48,110 bases of DNA from Lentisphaeria bacterium (GTDB taxonomy: Bacteria > Verrucomicrobiota > Lentisphaeria > Victivallales > UBA1829). A model generated the notes under the pieces. It saw only the letters and a list, made by a program, of their open reading frames with translations. It had not been told where the DNA came from and did not search any database. Made by a program: the position numbers and the translations under genes. Of this stretch, positions 25,345 to 34,602 are shown in pieces (position 1 is the first letter of the stretch; each line of letters starts with the position of its first letter). The DNA lies in the NCBI GenBank assembly GCA_017629515.1, contig JAGBXB010000084.1:1-48110 (forward strand). Direction: 5' to 3'.

Positions 25345-26241
25345 TTATTTACCCGGATTGAGAACATAAAGAACCATGGCGCAAAGCATGAGAAACGCCA
25401 TGAGAAGACGCTGTATCCAGACTTTTGCCGGAACTTTTCCCTCTGTCTTCTCCCAGCCCAGATGCAGAAGTATGATCCCCAGTATAATGGAAATGATCCC
25501 TCTTCCGGATTGGAGGATATTGCCGAAAACCACTCCGGAAAGGCAGAAACAGACCAGAAGAAGCAGAATAGAGGAAAAATAACAGAAACTGTAAGGGAGT
25601 GTATCCCGAAGTTCCTTTCCGGAAGGTTTGTACCGGATGAGGAAGAACAGGGCAATGATCCCCAGATTTGTGAAACATACCCCCATTCCCGCAAGGGATT
25701 TCACAAAAGAATTTTCACCCTGTATGACCTGCATAAGTCCGCCGAGACATATATCGCAGAGTGCGTAAAATATTACCGAAGTAAACAGCCAGAAGAGACT
25801 TTTCGGACTCATTGCCAATCCCGTAAGGTTCATCCCCGCCGCAGCAAGGGAACACAGCAGGACTGCCAGAGATTGCCATAAAGAAATATCCTGTCCCAGA
25901 AGTGAGGCAATAATGGCAAGGGGAATAAGTTTCAATCCCAGAAGAGAAGAGGCACGGCTTGCTTCCACTTTTTTCAGAAGAATAAAGAAACTTGTCTGTC
26001 CGATGATGAATGTAGCAGCCTCTCCGTAAAGATACAGATAGAATTTCCAGTTGTCAAAAGGTATCGTTACATAAAAAAGACTTGCCAGAAGGCAGATCAA
26101 GCCCCCGGCAGTCATTACGATCTGGGAAAAAACAGAAAGTTTCACCGGGTCTTTATACTTGCGGATAAAAGCACGGGAAAAAACATAACTTGTACTCATG
26201 AAGAAGGCGGATAACATTCCTGTAAGGATTCCGGTAAACAT
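25345..26241 (-). CDS. EamA/DMT-superfamily transporter-like membrane protein
   Basis: A 298-residue protein with ten hydrophobic helices in two halves, the layout of EamA drug/metabolite transporters. The opening MFTGILTGMLSAFFMSTSYVFSRAFIRKY and SRASSLLGLKLIPLAIIASLLG in the middle fit the family. The frame is open 21 codons further, but the ATG at 26241 has AAGGAAG 6 nt before it and lies 14 nt after the metallophosphoesterase stop, so the upstream extension is rejected. It is last in a three-gene minus-strand group. The substrate is unknown. Confidence 0.75.
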   Translation of the reverse strand: MFTGILTGMLSAFFMSTSYVFSRAFIRKYKDPVKLSVFSQIVMTAGGLICLLASLFYVTIPFDNWKFYLYLYGEAATFIIGQTSFFILLKKVEASRASSLLGLKLIPLAIIASLLGQDISLWQSLAVLLCSLAAAGMNLTGLAMSPKSLFWLFTSVIFYALCDICLGGLMQVIQGENSFVKSLAGMGVCFTNLGIIALFFLIRYKPSGKELRDTLPYSFCYFSSILLLLVCFCLSGVVFGNILQSGRGIISIILGIILLHLGWEKTEGKVPAKVWIQRLLMAFLMLCAMVLYVLNPGK

Positions 26242-26255
26242 ATAGATTCTTCCTT

Positions 26256-28082
26256 TTATTTTTCCGTAAGATCCACTACCGGGATCGTCTCCCAGGCAAT
26301 ACATTCTGTCCGGGGTCTGGGAGGTGTGGGCAGATTCTGTGCTTCCAACTCTTTCTGCAAAGGATAACGGTGGAATGTGGTATGATTTACCTTCATTCCG
26401 CCATCCTTATAAAAAATGGTATTATCCAGTACATTCCCATCCGGATCCTGCATGGATAGTTCGATCTCATTTTCTCTCACATCCACTCTTGTCAAACTGA
26501 AATCCACCGTACTGCAATTGGGACCGGAATTGATGTAAACCGGGAAACAGATATTTTCTGTGTCAAATTTTTCCATGGCATAGGGGTAACGGAGTTTGCC
26601 GTTTTTCCCCAACGCCCCGTAAACTTCACCGGAAACCGGATCAAAGCGGAATGGACAATGCACATCCCCGCAAAGCCAGAGATCCAGTTTACATTTCGGG
26701 TTTTCCCCGTAAAACGCCTCCTGTGCAAAAGAAGCGATCCTTTCCGCATAGTAGGAAGAGATCCAGGCAAAGGGGGCGGCATGGGCAAGAACGATATGAT
26801 ATTTTGCCTTTTTGCACTCCTCTTTTTCCACTTCCTGCATCAGCCATTCTTTCTGTTCCGCAAGGTATTCATCCAGATCGGTGCGGACTGTATAAAGATG
26901 GGGCATAGCCGCGTACATGGCTTTATCTTCTCCTGTATCCAATACAAAATAATACACATCCCCCCGGCGGAAAGAGTAATAGGTTCTGCCGAAAAGTCTG
27001 GGGAAATGCTGGGATTCCCCCCGCAGTTCGTGATTGCCCCTTACAATGGCAAAGGGCTGATTGTAATTATGATTTTTTATGATGTCGATATAGGAATCAA
27101 AATAGATTTTATTGAGATCCGTACTTTCAGAAGAAATATCCCCCAGAGAAGCCATGAAATCCGTACCGGCAATATTGTCTGTTTTCATAAAATTTGTGAT
27201 AAGTTTTTTCTTCCCGTGGGTATTGGTCTGGGTATCGCTTAATGCAAAAAAGGAGTGACAGCAGCCTTTGTCCGGGAAAGTCCGGAAAGAATCTTTTGCC
27301 ACGATCTCTATGGCAGGGGCAAGTTCATCCAGACGCAGAATCTGATATTCATAAAGGGTATTTTCTTCCAGATCTTCCAGATGAAATACATGATTTTCCG
27401 CAGGAAGTTTCTGTCCATACCCTTCTGTCCATTTTTCCAGCCATTTTTCTTCTGTTTCCGCTTTCCTGTACCGGATGCCGCAAATGACTTCCGAATAGAA
27501 AATTACTCCGATCTTCATACTGTGAACAGAGGGGGTGAAAGCAAAGGGCGCAGTACGCAGTTCCCTGCATTGCCGCAGAAGCATTTTATAATAGGCAGAA
27601 CTTAAAGCGGGGCCTGCATTGAGAATGAAACTTTCCGTCAGTGGCATAAACGTAAAGAGCCAGGATGCTCCGCCCCGGTTGGTGAGCGCTGCAAAGGTAT
27701 TTTCCCCTTTTCGCAATTTCATGCGGAAAATATTTGTAAGGGGATCTGCCGGGCCGTTATTACCGTGTTTGCCCAGATCCACAGCCTCTTTGCCATCAAT
27801 AAATGCAGTAAACCACCAGTCCACGCCAAGAGAAAAGGTAAATGTGCCTTCGTGGGAAGCCGTAATGGTACAGAGCATCAATGCACCGGATTTGATAGGA
27901 GCTTTGAATCCACGCAGATCATCCAGATCAAAAGTTTCGCCGTTTTTCATTGTAAACGGATAGGTTTTTCCGGGAAGAATGCCGCTTTTTGAAACAGAAC
28001 GCGCATCTTCTGCGGTAAAAGCATCATCAAAGGAGACGGACCAGCTGGAAATATGGATCTCTTCAGAAAAAATTGTACTCAT
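26256..28082 (-). CDS. Calcineurin-like metallophosphoesterase with N-terminal beta-sandwich domains
   Basis: A 608-residue protein. The first 270 residues are beta-rich: a sugar-binding-like jelly roll (SGALMLCTITASHEGTFTFSL) followed by a fibronectin-III-like domain ending in LEENTLYEYQILRL, as in purple acid phosphatases. The catalytic domain (about 275-540) has SDTQ near 282-285 (Gln in place of the usual His of DxH), GDISSE, GNHE near 347, AHAAP and GDVHCPF near 471, which together build the two-metal site. It would hydrolyse a phosphomonoester or diester. No signal peptide is visible. It lies 86 nt after the hydrolase gene and 14 nt before the EamA gene. Confidence 0.88.
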   Translation of the reverse strand: MSTIFSEEIHISSWSVSFDDAFTAEDARSVSKSGILPGKTYPFTMKNGETFDLDDLRGFKAPIKSGALMLCTITASHEGTFTFSLGVDWWFTAFIDGKEAVDLGKHGNNGPADPLTNIFRMKLRKGENTFAALTNRGGASWLFTFMPLTESFILNAGPALSSAYYKMLLRQCRELRTAPFAFTPSVHSMKIGVIFYSEVICGIRYRKAETEEKWLEKWTEGYGQKLPAENHVFHLEDLEENTLYEYQILRLDELAPAIEIVAKDSFRTFPDKGCCHSFFALSDTQTNTHGKKKLITNFMKTDNIAGTDFMASLGDISSESTDLNKIYFDSYIDIIKNHNYNQPFAIVRGNHELRGESQHFPRLFGRTYYSFRRGDVYYFVLDTGEDKAMYAAMPHLYTVRTDLDEYLAEQKEWLMQEVEKEECKKAKYHIVLAHAAPFAWISSYYAERIASFAQEAFYGENPKCKLDLWLCGDVHCPFRFDPVSGEVYGALGKNGKLRYPYAMEKFDTENICFPVYINSGPNCSTVDFSLTRVDVRENEIELSMQDPDGNVLDNTIFYKDGGMKVNHTTFHRYPLQKELEAQNLPTPPRPRTECIAWETIPVVDLTEK

Positions 28083-28168
28083 ATTTACTCTGCCTTATTT
28101 TACTTTTGCTGTTTTTCTCATTAATATACAACAGAAGAATTGTATTTCCATTGGAAAAAACTTTTTCC

Positions 28169-28828
28169 TTACAATTTTCCCTCTGTAAAAAATTTCCGGA
28201 TAAGTTCTGCTGTCTCATAATCATACTGCATATTTACATGGGCGGCGGAAGTTTCCGCAGTATAATGGGCATCTTCCGCAAGTGCGGAGGTCTTTTCCAC
28301 CAGACCGTCACTTTCCCTGCTCAAAAAAAGTTTTCCCGGCCAGTGACCGTTATTGGTACTTACAATGAGAGCCGTTTTCAAATGGGCGATATCCGGAGTC
28401 GTCACAGATTTTCTTGCAGATAATTTCAAAGCATGAAGCGGTTTCCAGATACACCCGGCAAAGGGAAGAAGAAGCGCAATATCCGCTAAACGGGAACCAT
28501 AATGAGGTGTCCCTGCACAAAGGAGAAGTTTTGCATTTTCCGGCTTGTTTTCCGCCAGGAATTCCCTTGCAAGAAGTCCCCCCATACTGTGTCCGGCAAA
28601 ATAGAGATTTTCATATTTTTCCGGATGGGCAGCATGGATCTCTTTTGTGAGAACTTGCAGACAATTTTCAAAAGAAGAATATCTTGTGGGCAGATCGGGG
28701 GTAAGGATATGGGGGAAATCTTTGTGCAAATGTTTTTTCCAGTATTGCATATCTTTTGCCCCCCGGCAGAAGCCGTGGATGAGTATGACAAGAGTATTAT
28801 TGAAATCTTTTTGAGTATTTGTATCCAT
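28169..28828 (-). CDS. Alpha/beta hydrolase, lipase/esterase-like
   Basis: A 219-residue hydrolase. LVILIHGF is the oxyanion strand; the nucleophile elbow is AGHSMGG with Ser81; the acid and base are probably Asp in RESDGLVEKTSA and His in SAAHVNM. The spacing and the text TPHYGSRLADI resemble triacylglycerol-lipase/PGAP1-like enzymes that act on ester bonds. The frame extends upstream to 28897, but the ATG at 28828 follows AAAGG and starts just before the first strand, so it is preferred. It is probably cytoplasmic, and first in the group with the metallophosphoesterase and EamA gene. Confidence 0.82.
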   Translation of the reverse strand: MDTNTQKDFNNTLVILIHGFCRGAKDMQYWKKHLHKDFPHILTPDLPTRYSSFENCLQVLTKEIHAAHPEKYENLYFAGHSMGGLLAREFLAENKPENAKLLLCAGTPHYGSRLADIALLLPFAGCIWKPLHALKLSARKSVTTPDIAHLKTALIVSTNNGHWPGKLFLSRESDGLVEKTSALAEDAHYTAETSAAHVNMQYDYETAELIRKFFTEGKL

Positions 28829-28978
28829 AGAGAACCTTTCCCCGGATAATATATCACAAATGCAGAAGATTGCAACAGAGGGAAACGATAATATCAAACA
28901 TTCCTTTTGTGTATGAAGCGGTAAGATGTGCCATGAAGGGAAAGAGTGACGGCTTCATATTTTTTCTGCCCTGAAAAT

Positions 28979-29009
28979 AAAAAAAACTCAAAACAGGAGT
29001 TTTGAGTTT
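28979..29009 (-). terminator. Intrinsic terminator of the tRNA gene
   Basis: An 11-bp stem (28984-28994 with 28999-29009), loop AGGA, followed on the minus strand by a run of T. It begins 15 nt after the tRNA 3' end and marks it as a single-gene transcript. Confidence 0.85.
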
Positions 29010-29024
29010 ATCAGGACAAAAAAA

Positions 29025-29101
29025 TGGTGGAACCAGACGGACTTGAACCGCCGACCCGGAGATTATGAGTCACCTGCTCTAACCGACTGAGCTATGGTTC
29101 C
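29025..29101 (-). tRNA. tRNA with CAU anticodon (Ile2 or elongator Met)
   Basis: A complete 77-nt cloverleaf with encoded CCA: acceptor GGAACCA/TGGTTCC, D arm GCTC-AGTCGGTTA-GAGC, anticodon loop CTCATAA, T arm GGCGG-TTCAAGT-CCGTC. The anticodon is CAT. The D-arm to anticodon text GAGCAGGTGACTCATAATC and the variable loop are closer to E. coli tRNA-Ile2, in which C34 becomes lysidine, than to elongator tRNA-Met, so both identities are open. The anticodon stem has one T-T mismatch (GGTGA against TCTCC). Confidence 0.93.
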
Positions 29102-29292
29102 GTCCGAGATCAGAAATGTAAACTTACCCTATTAACATACATCCACTTTTATAAAACGCAAATCACTTTTTATTTTTTTTATGATATTTTCCCTCTTTTT
29201 CATACAGTATTTATTGAAATGCCGGAAAAATGTGTTATTGTAATACAGTTTTACCGTATGCAACCTGACTTGAAAGTCGGCAGGAGAAAAAT

Positions 29293-30273
29293 ATGATCGT
29301 TAAAGAATCAGATCCCTTTTTCCCGGAAAATTTCCGGGAGAAAAATGGACGGAAAGCAGAAGAGCAACTTGCTTTTTATCTGAAAAGAAAATATCATGCA
29401 GATAAAAACTTTTTCGTAATTAATGATCTTCGTTTCCCGTTTCTGGATTCATTTGTGCAGATCGACCATCTCATCGTCTCAAAATACGGTCTTGTTATCG
29501 TGGAAAGTAAAAGTGTGACTTCCAAAGTCCGTTACAATGAAAAAGGCGAATGGTTCCGGTTGTGGGATAATCACTGGGTGGGGATGCCCAACGCTGTGAA
29601 GCAGGCGGAACGGCAGGGGGAAGCACTGAAAGAACTTCTGAATAATAATCATACTTTCCTGCTGGATAAATACCTTTTCGGGCGTTTACAGAAAACTTTT
29701 GCCAAAATGAGGATCGATCACATTGTTGCTGTTTCCGATCATGGAAGTATCTGCCGGCAGGGTGAGGATATATATGTGAATAATGTTTGTAAAGCGGAAA
29801 GTGTAACCGATAAAATTGAAGAAATTTTCCTTGCCTGTGAAAAAAGTGCCGGTCTCTTTTCTTCCGATGCTCTTCCCTGGGATATGAACGAAACAGAGTT
29901 GGAAAAAGTCGTGGATTTCCTCCTGAAAAACCATATCCCGAGAGAAGAAAACAAAAACACAGTGCCGGAAGAGGAAAAAAGGGAAAAGCAGGAAGAAAAA
30001 AAATCAGGAAATGAACTGGAAGAACAACCGGAAAAGGAAGACAAGATCCATGCTTATTTGTGGTGTCCCCAATGTAAGGGAAAAATCAGTATTTTATGGG
30101 GAAACAAATATAAAAGTTACTATTGGCACTGTCAGGATTGCCGGAAAAATTTCCCTATCAATCACTCATGTCCCCAATGTCACGGAAAATTAAAGATCCG
30201 CAAGCAGGGAAATGAATATTACATTCATTGTGAGTCCTGTCAGATTTCCGCACTGTATTTTGAAGATAAATGA
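29293..30273 (+). CDS. NERD-domain protein with two C-terminal zinc ribbons
   Basis: A 326-residue protein. The NERD (nuclease-related) domain spans about residues 15-135: NGRKAEEQLAFYL, then VQIDHLIVSKYGLVIVESKS, the Asp and Glu-x-Lys motif of a PD-(D/E)XK-like nuclease core. Residues 205-250 are a Glu/Lys-rich, probably coiled stretch. Two four-Cys zinc ribbons follow (Cys258/261/280/283 and Cys293/296/313/316), like topoisomerase C-terminal ribbons. It is expected to act on DNA; a role in repair or defence is possible but not shown. It starts after CAGGAG with a single-gene context, next to a tRNA. Confidence 0.85.
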   Translation: MIVKESDPFFPENFREKNGRKAEEQLAFYLKRKYHADKNFFVINDLRFPFLDSFVQIDHLIVSKYGLVIVESKSVTSKVRYNEKGEWFRLWDNHWVGMPNAVKQAERQGEALKELLNNNHTFLLDKYLFGRLQKTFAKMRIDHIVAVSDHGSICRQGEDIYVNNVCKAESVTDKIEEIFLACEKSAGLFSSDALPWDMNETELEKVVDFLLKNHIPREENKNTVPEEEKREKQEEKKSGNELEEQPEKEDKIHAYLWCPQCKGKISILWGNKYKSYYWHCQDCRKNFPINHSCPQCHGKLKIRKQGNEYYIHCESCQISALYFEDK

Positions 30274-30288
30274 GCCGGATCAAACAGT

Positions 30289-30333
30289 AAAAAAAATGCG
30301 GGGAAAAACCTTTTGAAAAGTTTTTTCCCCGCA
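30289..30333 (-). terminator. Intrinsic terminator of the pilin-DUF4838-GH4 operon
   Basis: A 12-bp stem TGCGGGG.../...CCCCGCA (30297-30308 with 30322-30333) followed on the minus strand by eight T. It lies 23 nt after the GH4 stop codon. Confidence 0.82.
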
Positions 30334-30355
30334 ACAGGAATATTACTGCAAGAAA

Positions 30356-31729
30356 TTATTTATATTTTGGCAGCATATTTCCATGGGCTTCGATAAGATC
30401 ATCACACATGGAAATAATGTCATCTATTTTCATTTCTGCCGCCGTATGCGGATCAAGCATCGCTGCATGGTAGATATGTTCCTTTTTCAAGGTGAGAGCG
30501 GCTTCTATGGTAAGAAGATGCACATTGATATTGGTCATATTCAATGCCGCGCACTGGGGCGGAAGAGCCCCGACAAATGTCCCCTGTATCCCGTTGGAAT
30601 TTACAAGGCAGGGTACTTCCACAACAGCATTGGAGGGCAGATTGGTGATCAAGCCGTTATTCAGAACATTGCCGCCGATCTCGTAAGGAGTATTGGTGAC
30701 AATGGCATTGATGATACCCGAACCGTATTCATGGGAAAGCGAGTGGGTGAGAGCCGGATTTTCACAGATCTCTTTATGGCGTTTTTTCCACCCTTCGATC
30801 TGATTGACACATCTTCTGGGGTATTCATCCAGAGGAATGAAATACTCGTCGATAAGTTCCGGATAAGCATTTTTGATCCAATAGGGAGTGTATTCGGCAT
30901 TGTGTTCACTGGATTCGGTAACATAGTAACCGAATTTATCCATCAACTCCAACCGGAGGAGATTACCGTGTTTTTCTTTCCCCCCGCGGTATTTTTTTAC
31001 GATTTTCCTACCCAGTTTCCGCATTTCCGGGTAAATATCCTTTCCGTTTTTATCCCGGATGGAAAGAAGCCACGCCATGTGGTTGATTCCGGCTATTTCT
31101 GTACGGTAGCCCAGTGAATCAAACTCATGGATGGAATTACCTTTGCACTGATAAGGATCAAAAAGTTTGAGGGCTGCCAGAAGAGAATAAGCACAAACCT
31201 GTACGGAATGGCAAAGTCCCACGGTTTTCACATTTGTCCCCTGCAGCATGGCTCCGGTAAGCATCGACATGGGGTTTGTATAGTTGAGAAGCCACGCATC
31301 GGGGCAGACTTCCTCCATTTCATGCCCGAAATCCAGCATGACGGGAATGGTACGCAACGCACGGAAAATGCCGCCTATACCCAAAGTATCGGCAATGGTC
31401 TGTCTCAATCCGTATTTTTTCGGGATCTCAAAGTCGATGACGGTGGAAGGTTCATAACCGCCTACCTGAATGGCATTGACTACAAAATTTGCCCCTTTCA
31501 GTGCTTTTTTTCTGTTGGGTACGCCCAGATGGGTTGTGATCTTTGCCCGGTTGTTATTGATATTGCTGTTCAGCACAGAAAGCATTTTTGCAGATTCCTC
31601 CAAACGGTTTTTATCAATGTCATAGAGGGCAAAGTGGGAGTCTTTCAATGCTTCACGGCACATACAGTCACCAAGGATATTTTTGGCAAAGACTGTGCTG
31701 CCCGCACCCATAAATGTGATTTTTATCAT
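30356..31729 (-). CDS. Family 4 glycoside hydrolase, alpha-galactosidase type
   Basis: A 457-residue GH4 enzyme, which uses NAD+ and Mn2+ in a redox-elimination mechanism. It opens with the nucleotide-binding FMGAGSTVFAKN, then VNAIQVGGYEP, NYTNPMSMLTGAM, and the metal-site Cys and His in GLCHSVQ; GINHMAW supplies the second His. The text is closest to MelA-like alpha-galactosidases, but GH4 also includes alpha-glucosidases and galacturonidases. It acts in the cytoplasm on imported disaccharides. It is the third gene of the operon with the DUF4838 protein, 21 nt apart, and starts after AAAAGGAAAG. Confidence 0.92.
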   Translation of the reverse strand: MIKITFMGAGSTVFAKNILGDCMCREALKDSHFALYDIDKNRLEESAKMLSVLNSNINNNRAKITTHLGVPNRKKALKGANFVVNAIQVGGYEPSTVIDFEIPKKYGLRQTIADTLGIGGIFRALRTIPVMLDFGHEMEEVCPDAWLLNYTNPMSMLTGAMLQGTNVKTVGLCHSVQVCAYSLLAALKLFDPYQCKGNSIHEFDSLGYRTEIAGINHMAWLLSIRDKNGKDIYPEMRKLGRKIVKKYRGGKEKHGNLLRLELMDKFGYYVTESSEHNAEYTPYWIKNAYPELIDEYFIPLDEYPRRCVNQIEGWKKRHKEICENPALTHSLSHEYGSGIINAIVTNTPYEIGGNVLNNGLITNLPSNAVVEVPCLVNSNGIQGTFVGALPPQCAALNMTNINVHLLTIEAALTLKKEHIYHAAMLDPHTAAEMKIDDIISMCDDLIEAHGNMLPKYK

Positions 31730-31750
31730 TTTACTTTCCTTTTGTATAAC

Positions 31751-34570
31751 TTATTCTGCACTTCTTGCAGAAATATCATCCAGATAGCACACCGTTTTCG
31801 GAATAACTCTGAATCTCAACTGGGAAAATTCCAGCGCATTGATGGTGTATTCAATGGTATAGACTCTCTCTTTTTCCGTAAGTTTGATTTGCTGCAGGAT
31901 CTGTCCAGGCAGATTTCTGTTTCTGGGTTTGCCTTTATTGTCCAGAACCTGATCGAATCTGGCGTTGATGACATACAGTGTCCCTTTGCCTCTGGCTTTG
32001 AAAGTAAGGGCTACTTTCATAGGTTTCGCCGGACGGAAATATTTTCCGTACAGGATCTGGGAAAGGGTCACTGTTCCATTCAGCCGGATAAGGGTATTGC
32101 CGCCCTCTTTTACAAGGGAGATCTTTTTATCTGCATCTTTTTCCTGATAACCCCAGAATTTTGCACGGGAGGTCTTTTTGTCGATGCCGTCTTCAAAAGA
32201 GCCGTTGCGTATCACAGGGCTGCCGATGGTAAGAGAACGGTAATCGGTGGTATTGTGGTAGGAAGTCCCGTCAAGGGTGAAGTGTTTGTATTTACTGCTT
32301 TTCCCTGTCCGGTAATTTCTTGTTACATGGAATTTCCATACCATTCCTTCGGCGAAAGTACCTTCCAGTTTTTTTACGGGGATCTTTACTTCGATGACAA
32401 AGCCGTCCTTATTTATTTTTCCTTTTGCCGTTGCTCCCAACTGGATCTGCATATTGCTTCCGGGCTGTTCCACTTCCTGAATGATACCTTTTGTATTGAC
32501 GCAGAACTGGTAATATTTCATGGAGTTGTTGGGGGGAGCAAGGAAGATCTCAAAAGTATCATCGGAAAAAATATCTTTTTTATCCTTTTGAGTGGCTATT
32601 GCTGTAATGGCTTGCGGGAAAGGCTCTTTCGCCTGCAAAAGGAAATAGAGGTTTTCCCTGTCGGAAAGAATACCGATATTGGTGGCAATGGCTGCGGGAA
32701 TGGGGTTTCTTTCCCCGAAAGTATCTTTGAAATCGCTGATATAACAAGCCTGTCCCCATACGGTATCTTTACCACTTCCGTCAATAACAGGACCATTTTT
32801 GACCATGGGGGCACTGCCGGTACGGCTCAAAGATTCTTTATATTTATCATTGGGTCTGATCCAGTATGTTTGCAGTGCGCCTTTTTCAAACTCCACCATT
32901 TTTTTGTATTTGGGGTCATTTCCGGCAAGTTTTTCCGCTTCGGCAAGGTATTGAAGGAGAGTTTCTTTTGCGCCGGGTTTCTGCAACACCATAGCTGTAC
33001 GCTGATCGGCAAAGGGGAAACCTGCGCAACCGGGAGTTTCTTTCCAGAGTTTTCTGCGCAAATCCTGATATTTTTTCATGGCAGGATAAATTTTTCCATA
33101 GAAATCTTTTTCCGCTTCCGCCACAGCCTTTTCAAAATCAAAGTCGGGATTCCAGCAGCCTTTACCGAAAAGATACCAGAACTGCCAGCGGGAGGCCTGC
33201 AAATACTTGGTGTACCAAAGACCCCGTTTTTTGATATTGCGGTAGTAGTTGGCATCCGGATAGACCATCTCTTCTTTTCTGCCCATGATCCCCAGTTTTT
33301 TGTAAAGACGCAGGTCCTGGAGCATCACTTCCGCATAGGGCTGATAGGTGTGATCCACGGCGAAAGAATATTCATAGATATAGACTTTTTTACTTACATT
33401 CAGCCATTCTTTCAGCAAGCGGAGCCCTTCCACATTCCGGAGGCAGGAGGGATCTTCCAGAGCGTGGGTATAACAACGTTTTGTTGCGCAGTAGTAGATC
33501 GTTGTCCGGGGATCGATCTTCAATCCTTTGGGATAATTCCGGTAGTTCCAGTATGCCCACTGGGAAAGTTTTGCATTGGGATATTTTTCCCAGACCATTT
33601 TACTGACATTCTGGGCGAAAACATGGAATCTGCGGGAAATATCCAGAGAAGATCCCCCATCCATTTTTTTGCAGTTTTCACATTCGCAGCAGTTGGTATA
33701 AGCATCCACGCAGCCGAAGTTGAATGTAAAGTTTTCTCCATGCTGTTTGATTTTTTCGATCACATACTCATAAACTTTTTTCTCCACTTCCTTGTTGGAA
33801 AGGCAATAGTGGAGCATTTGTCCTTCTGTACGGCGTTTGCCATCGACCAGGGCAAAATATTCAGGATTGGTCTTTGCATATTTTTTGGGGGAGAGGGGGG
33901 AGGCAAAGGTCATGTGACCGCCGATAAGGACGCGATCCAGCAGCATACGGGCTTCATGGAAATCCCTGTCTGTTTCCAACGCACTTTTTGTACTCTGGCT
34001 GGGGCTTTGAATACGGTTTCTTGCCGCCCATTTTCTGCCTTCCGGACAAAGACCGTTGCTGGAAACAGAGTTCAAAACACGGCGGGAGAATACGGGAGCA
34101 TGGATTTTTCCGGCATCCTTAAAGGTTATATCCGTCTTTTTCGTATAGCGTTCCCCTTTTTCAAAGGGATAATACCAGCGGACGCCCAGATATTGTTCCA
34201 GTACTTCCAGTACACCATAATAGGCGGCAACGCCGTTCTGCCCTACGATATAATATTTCCCGTTTACTGTTCCGAGGAAAAAGGCTTCATCGGATGGATT
34301 CTTTTTAAGACTGTCAATGATGGAAGAGGGAATATCTTTACTTTTTACTGTGCCGATAACGATTTTTCCGTTTTTGATCCCGGATATATCACAGGAGGTG
34401 ACTTTCTTTGTATAAAGGGAAAGTTCTTCAAGGGCAAGAACTGCGCCTTTTTCGTTGCTTTTCAGGTCAACTCCGGCAAGAGCTTTTCCGTTTTTTACAA
34501 AATCGAATCCCCATGTCATCACAGGGAGCATGGCAAAAACTGCCGCAGTTAATAATGTTTTTTTACGCAT
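31751..34570 (-). CDS. Secreted DUF4838 protein with carbohydrate-binding C-terminus
   Basis: A 939-residue protein with a cleavable signal peptide (residues 1-21, cut near TWG-FDF). Residues 25-130 form an N-terminal domain like that in front of GH20/GH67 barrels (VLEQYLGVRWYYPFEKGER). DUF4838 follows, with the Cys cluster CVDAYTNCCECENCKK and many aromatic residues, which suggests a glycoside hydrolase barrel. About 590-760 is a CBM9-like domain (VIDGSGKDTVWGQA ... DDTFEIFLAPP), and the last 150 residues are a CBM4/9-like jelly roll (RNGSFEDGIDKKTSRAKFWGY). Exported glycan processing is inferred; the catalytic activity is unproven. Confidence 0.85.
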   Translation of the reverse strand: MRKKTLLTAAVFAMLPVMTWGFDFVKNGKALAGVDLKSNEKGAVLALEELSLYTKKVTSCDISGIKNGKIVIGTVKSKDIPSSIIDSLKKNPSDEAFFLGTVNGKYYIVGQNGVAAYYGVLEVLEQYLGVRWYYPFEKGERYTKKTDITFKDAGKIHAPVFSRRVLNSVSSNGLCPEGRKWAARNRIQSPSQSTKSALETDRDFHEARMLLDRVLIGGHMTFASPLSPKKYAKTNPEYFALVDGKRRTEGQMLHYCLSNKEVEKKVYEYVIEKIKQHGENFTFNFGCVDAYTNCCECENCKKMDGGSSLDISRRFHVFAQNVSKMVWEKYPNAKLSQWAYWNYRNYPKGLKIDPRTTIYYCATKRCYTHALEDPSCLRNVEGLRLLKEWLNVSKKVYIYEYSFAVDHTYQPYAEVMLQDLRLYKKLGIMGRKEEMVYPDANYYRNIKKRGLWYTKYLQASRWQFWYLFGKGCWNPDFDFEKAVAEAEKDFYGKIYPAMKKYQDLRRKLWKETPGCAGFPFADQRTAMVLQKPGAKETLLQYLAEAEKLAGNDPKYKKMVEFEKGALQTYWIRPNDKYKESLSRTGSAPMVKNGPVIDGSGKDTVWGQACYISDFKDTFGERNPIPAAIATNIGILSDRENLYFLLQAKEPFPQAITAIATQKDKKDIFSDDTFEIFLAPPNNSMKYYQFCVNTKGIIQEVEQPGSNMQIQLGATAKGKINKDGFVIEVKIPVKKLEGTFAEGMVWKFHVTRNYRTGKSSKYKHFTLDGTSYHNTTDYRSLTIGSPVIRNGSFEDGIDKKTSRAKFWGYQEKDADKKISLVKEGGNTLIRLNGTVTLSQILYGKYFRPAKPMKVALTFKARGKGTLYVINARFDQVLDNKGKPRNRNLPGQILQQIKLTEKERVYTIEYTINALEFSQLRFRVIPKTVCYLDDISARSAE

Positions 34571-34602
34571 GTTTTTCTTTCTTTTATATGGTTTATGTTA
34601 TT

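Noticed and set aside
31127..34552. A plus-strand open frame of 1141 codons
   Set aside because: It lies exactly opposite the DUF4838 and GH4 genes, is rich in Phe, His, Cys and Ile with no domain, and has no ribosome binding site. It arises because the true genes avoid codons whose complement is a stop.
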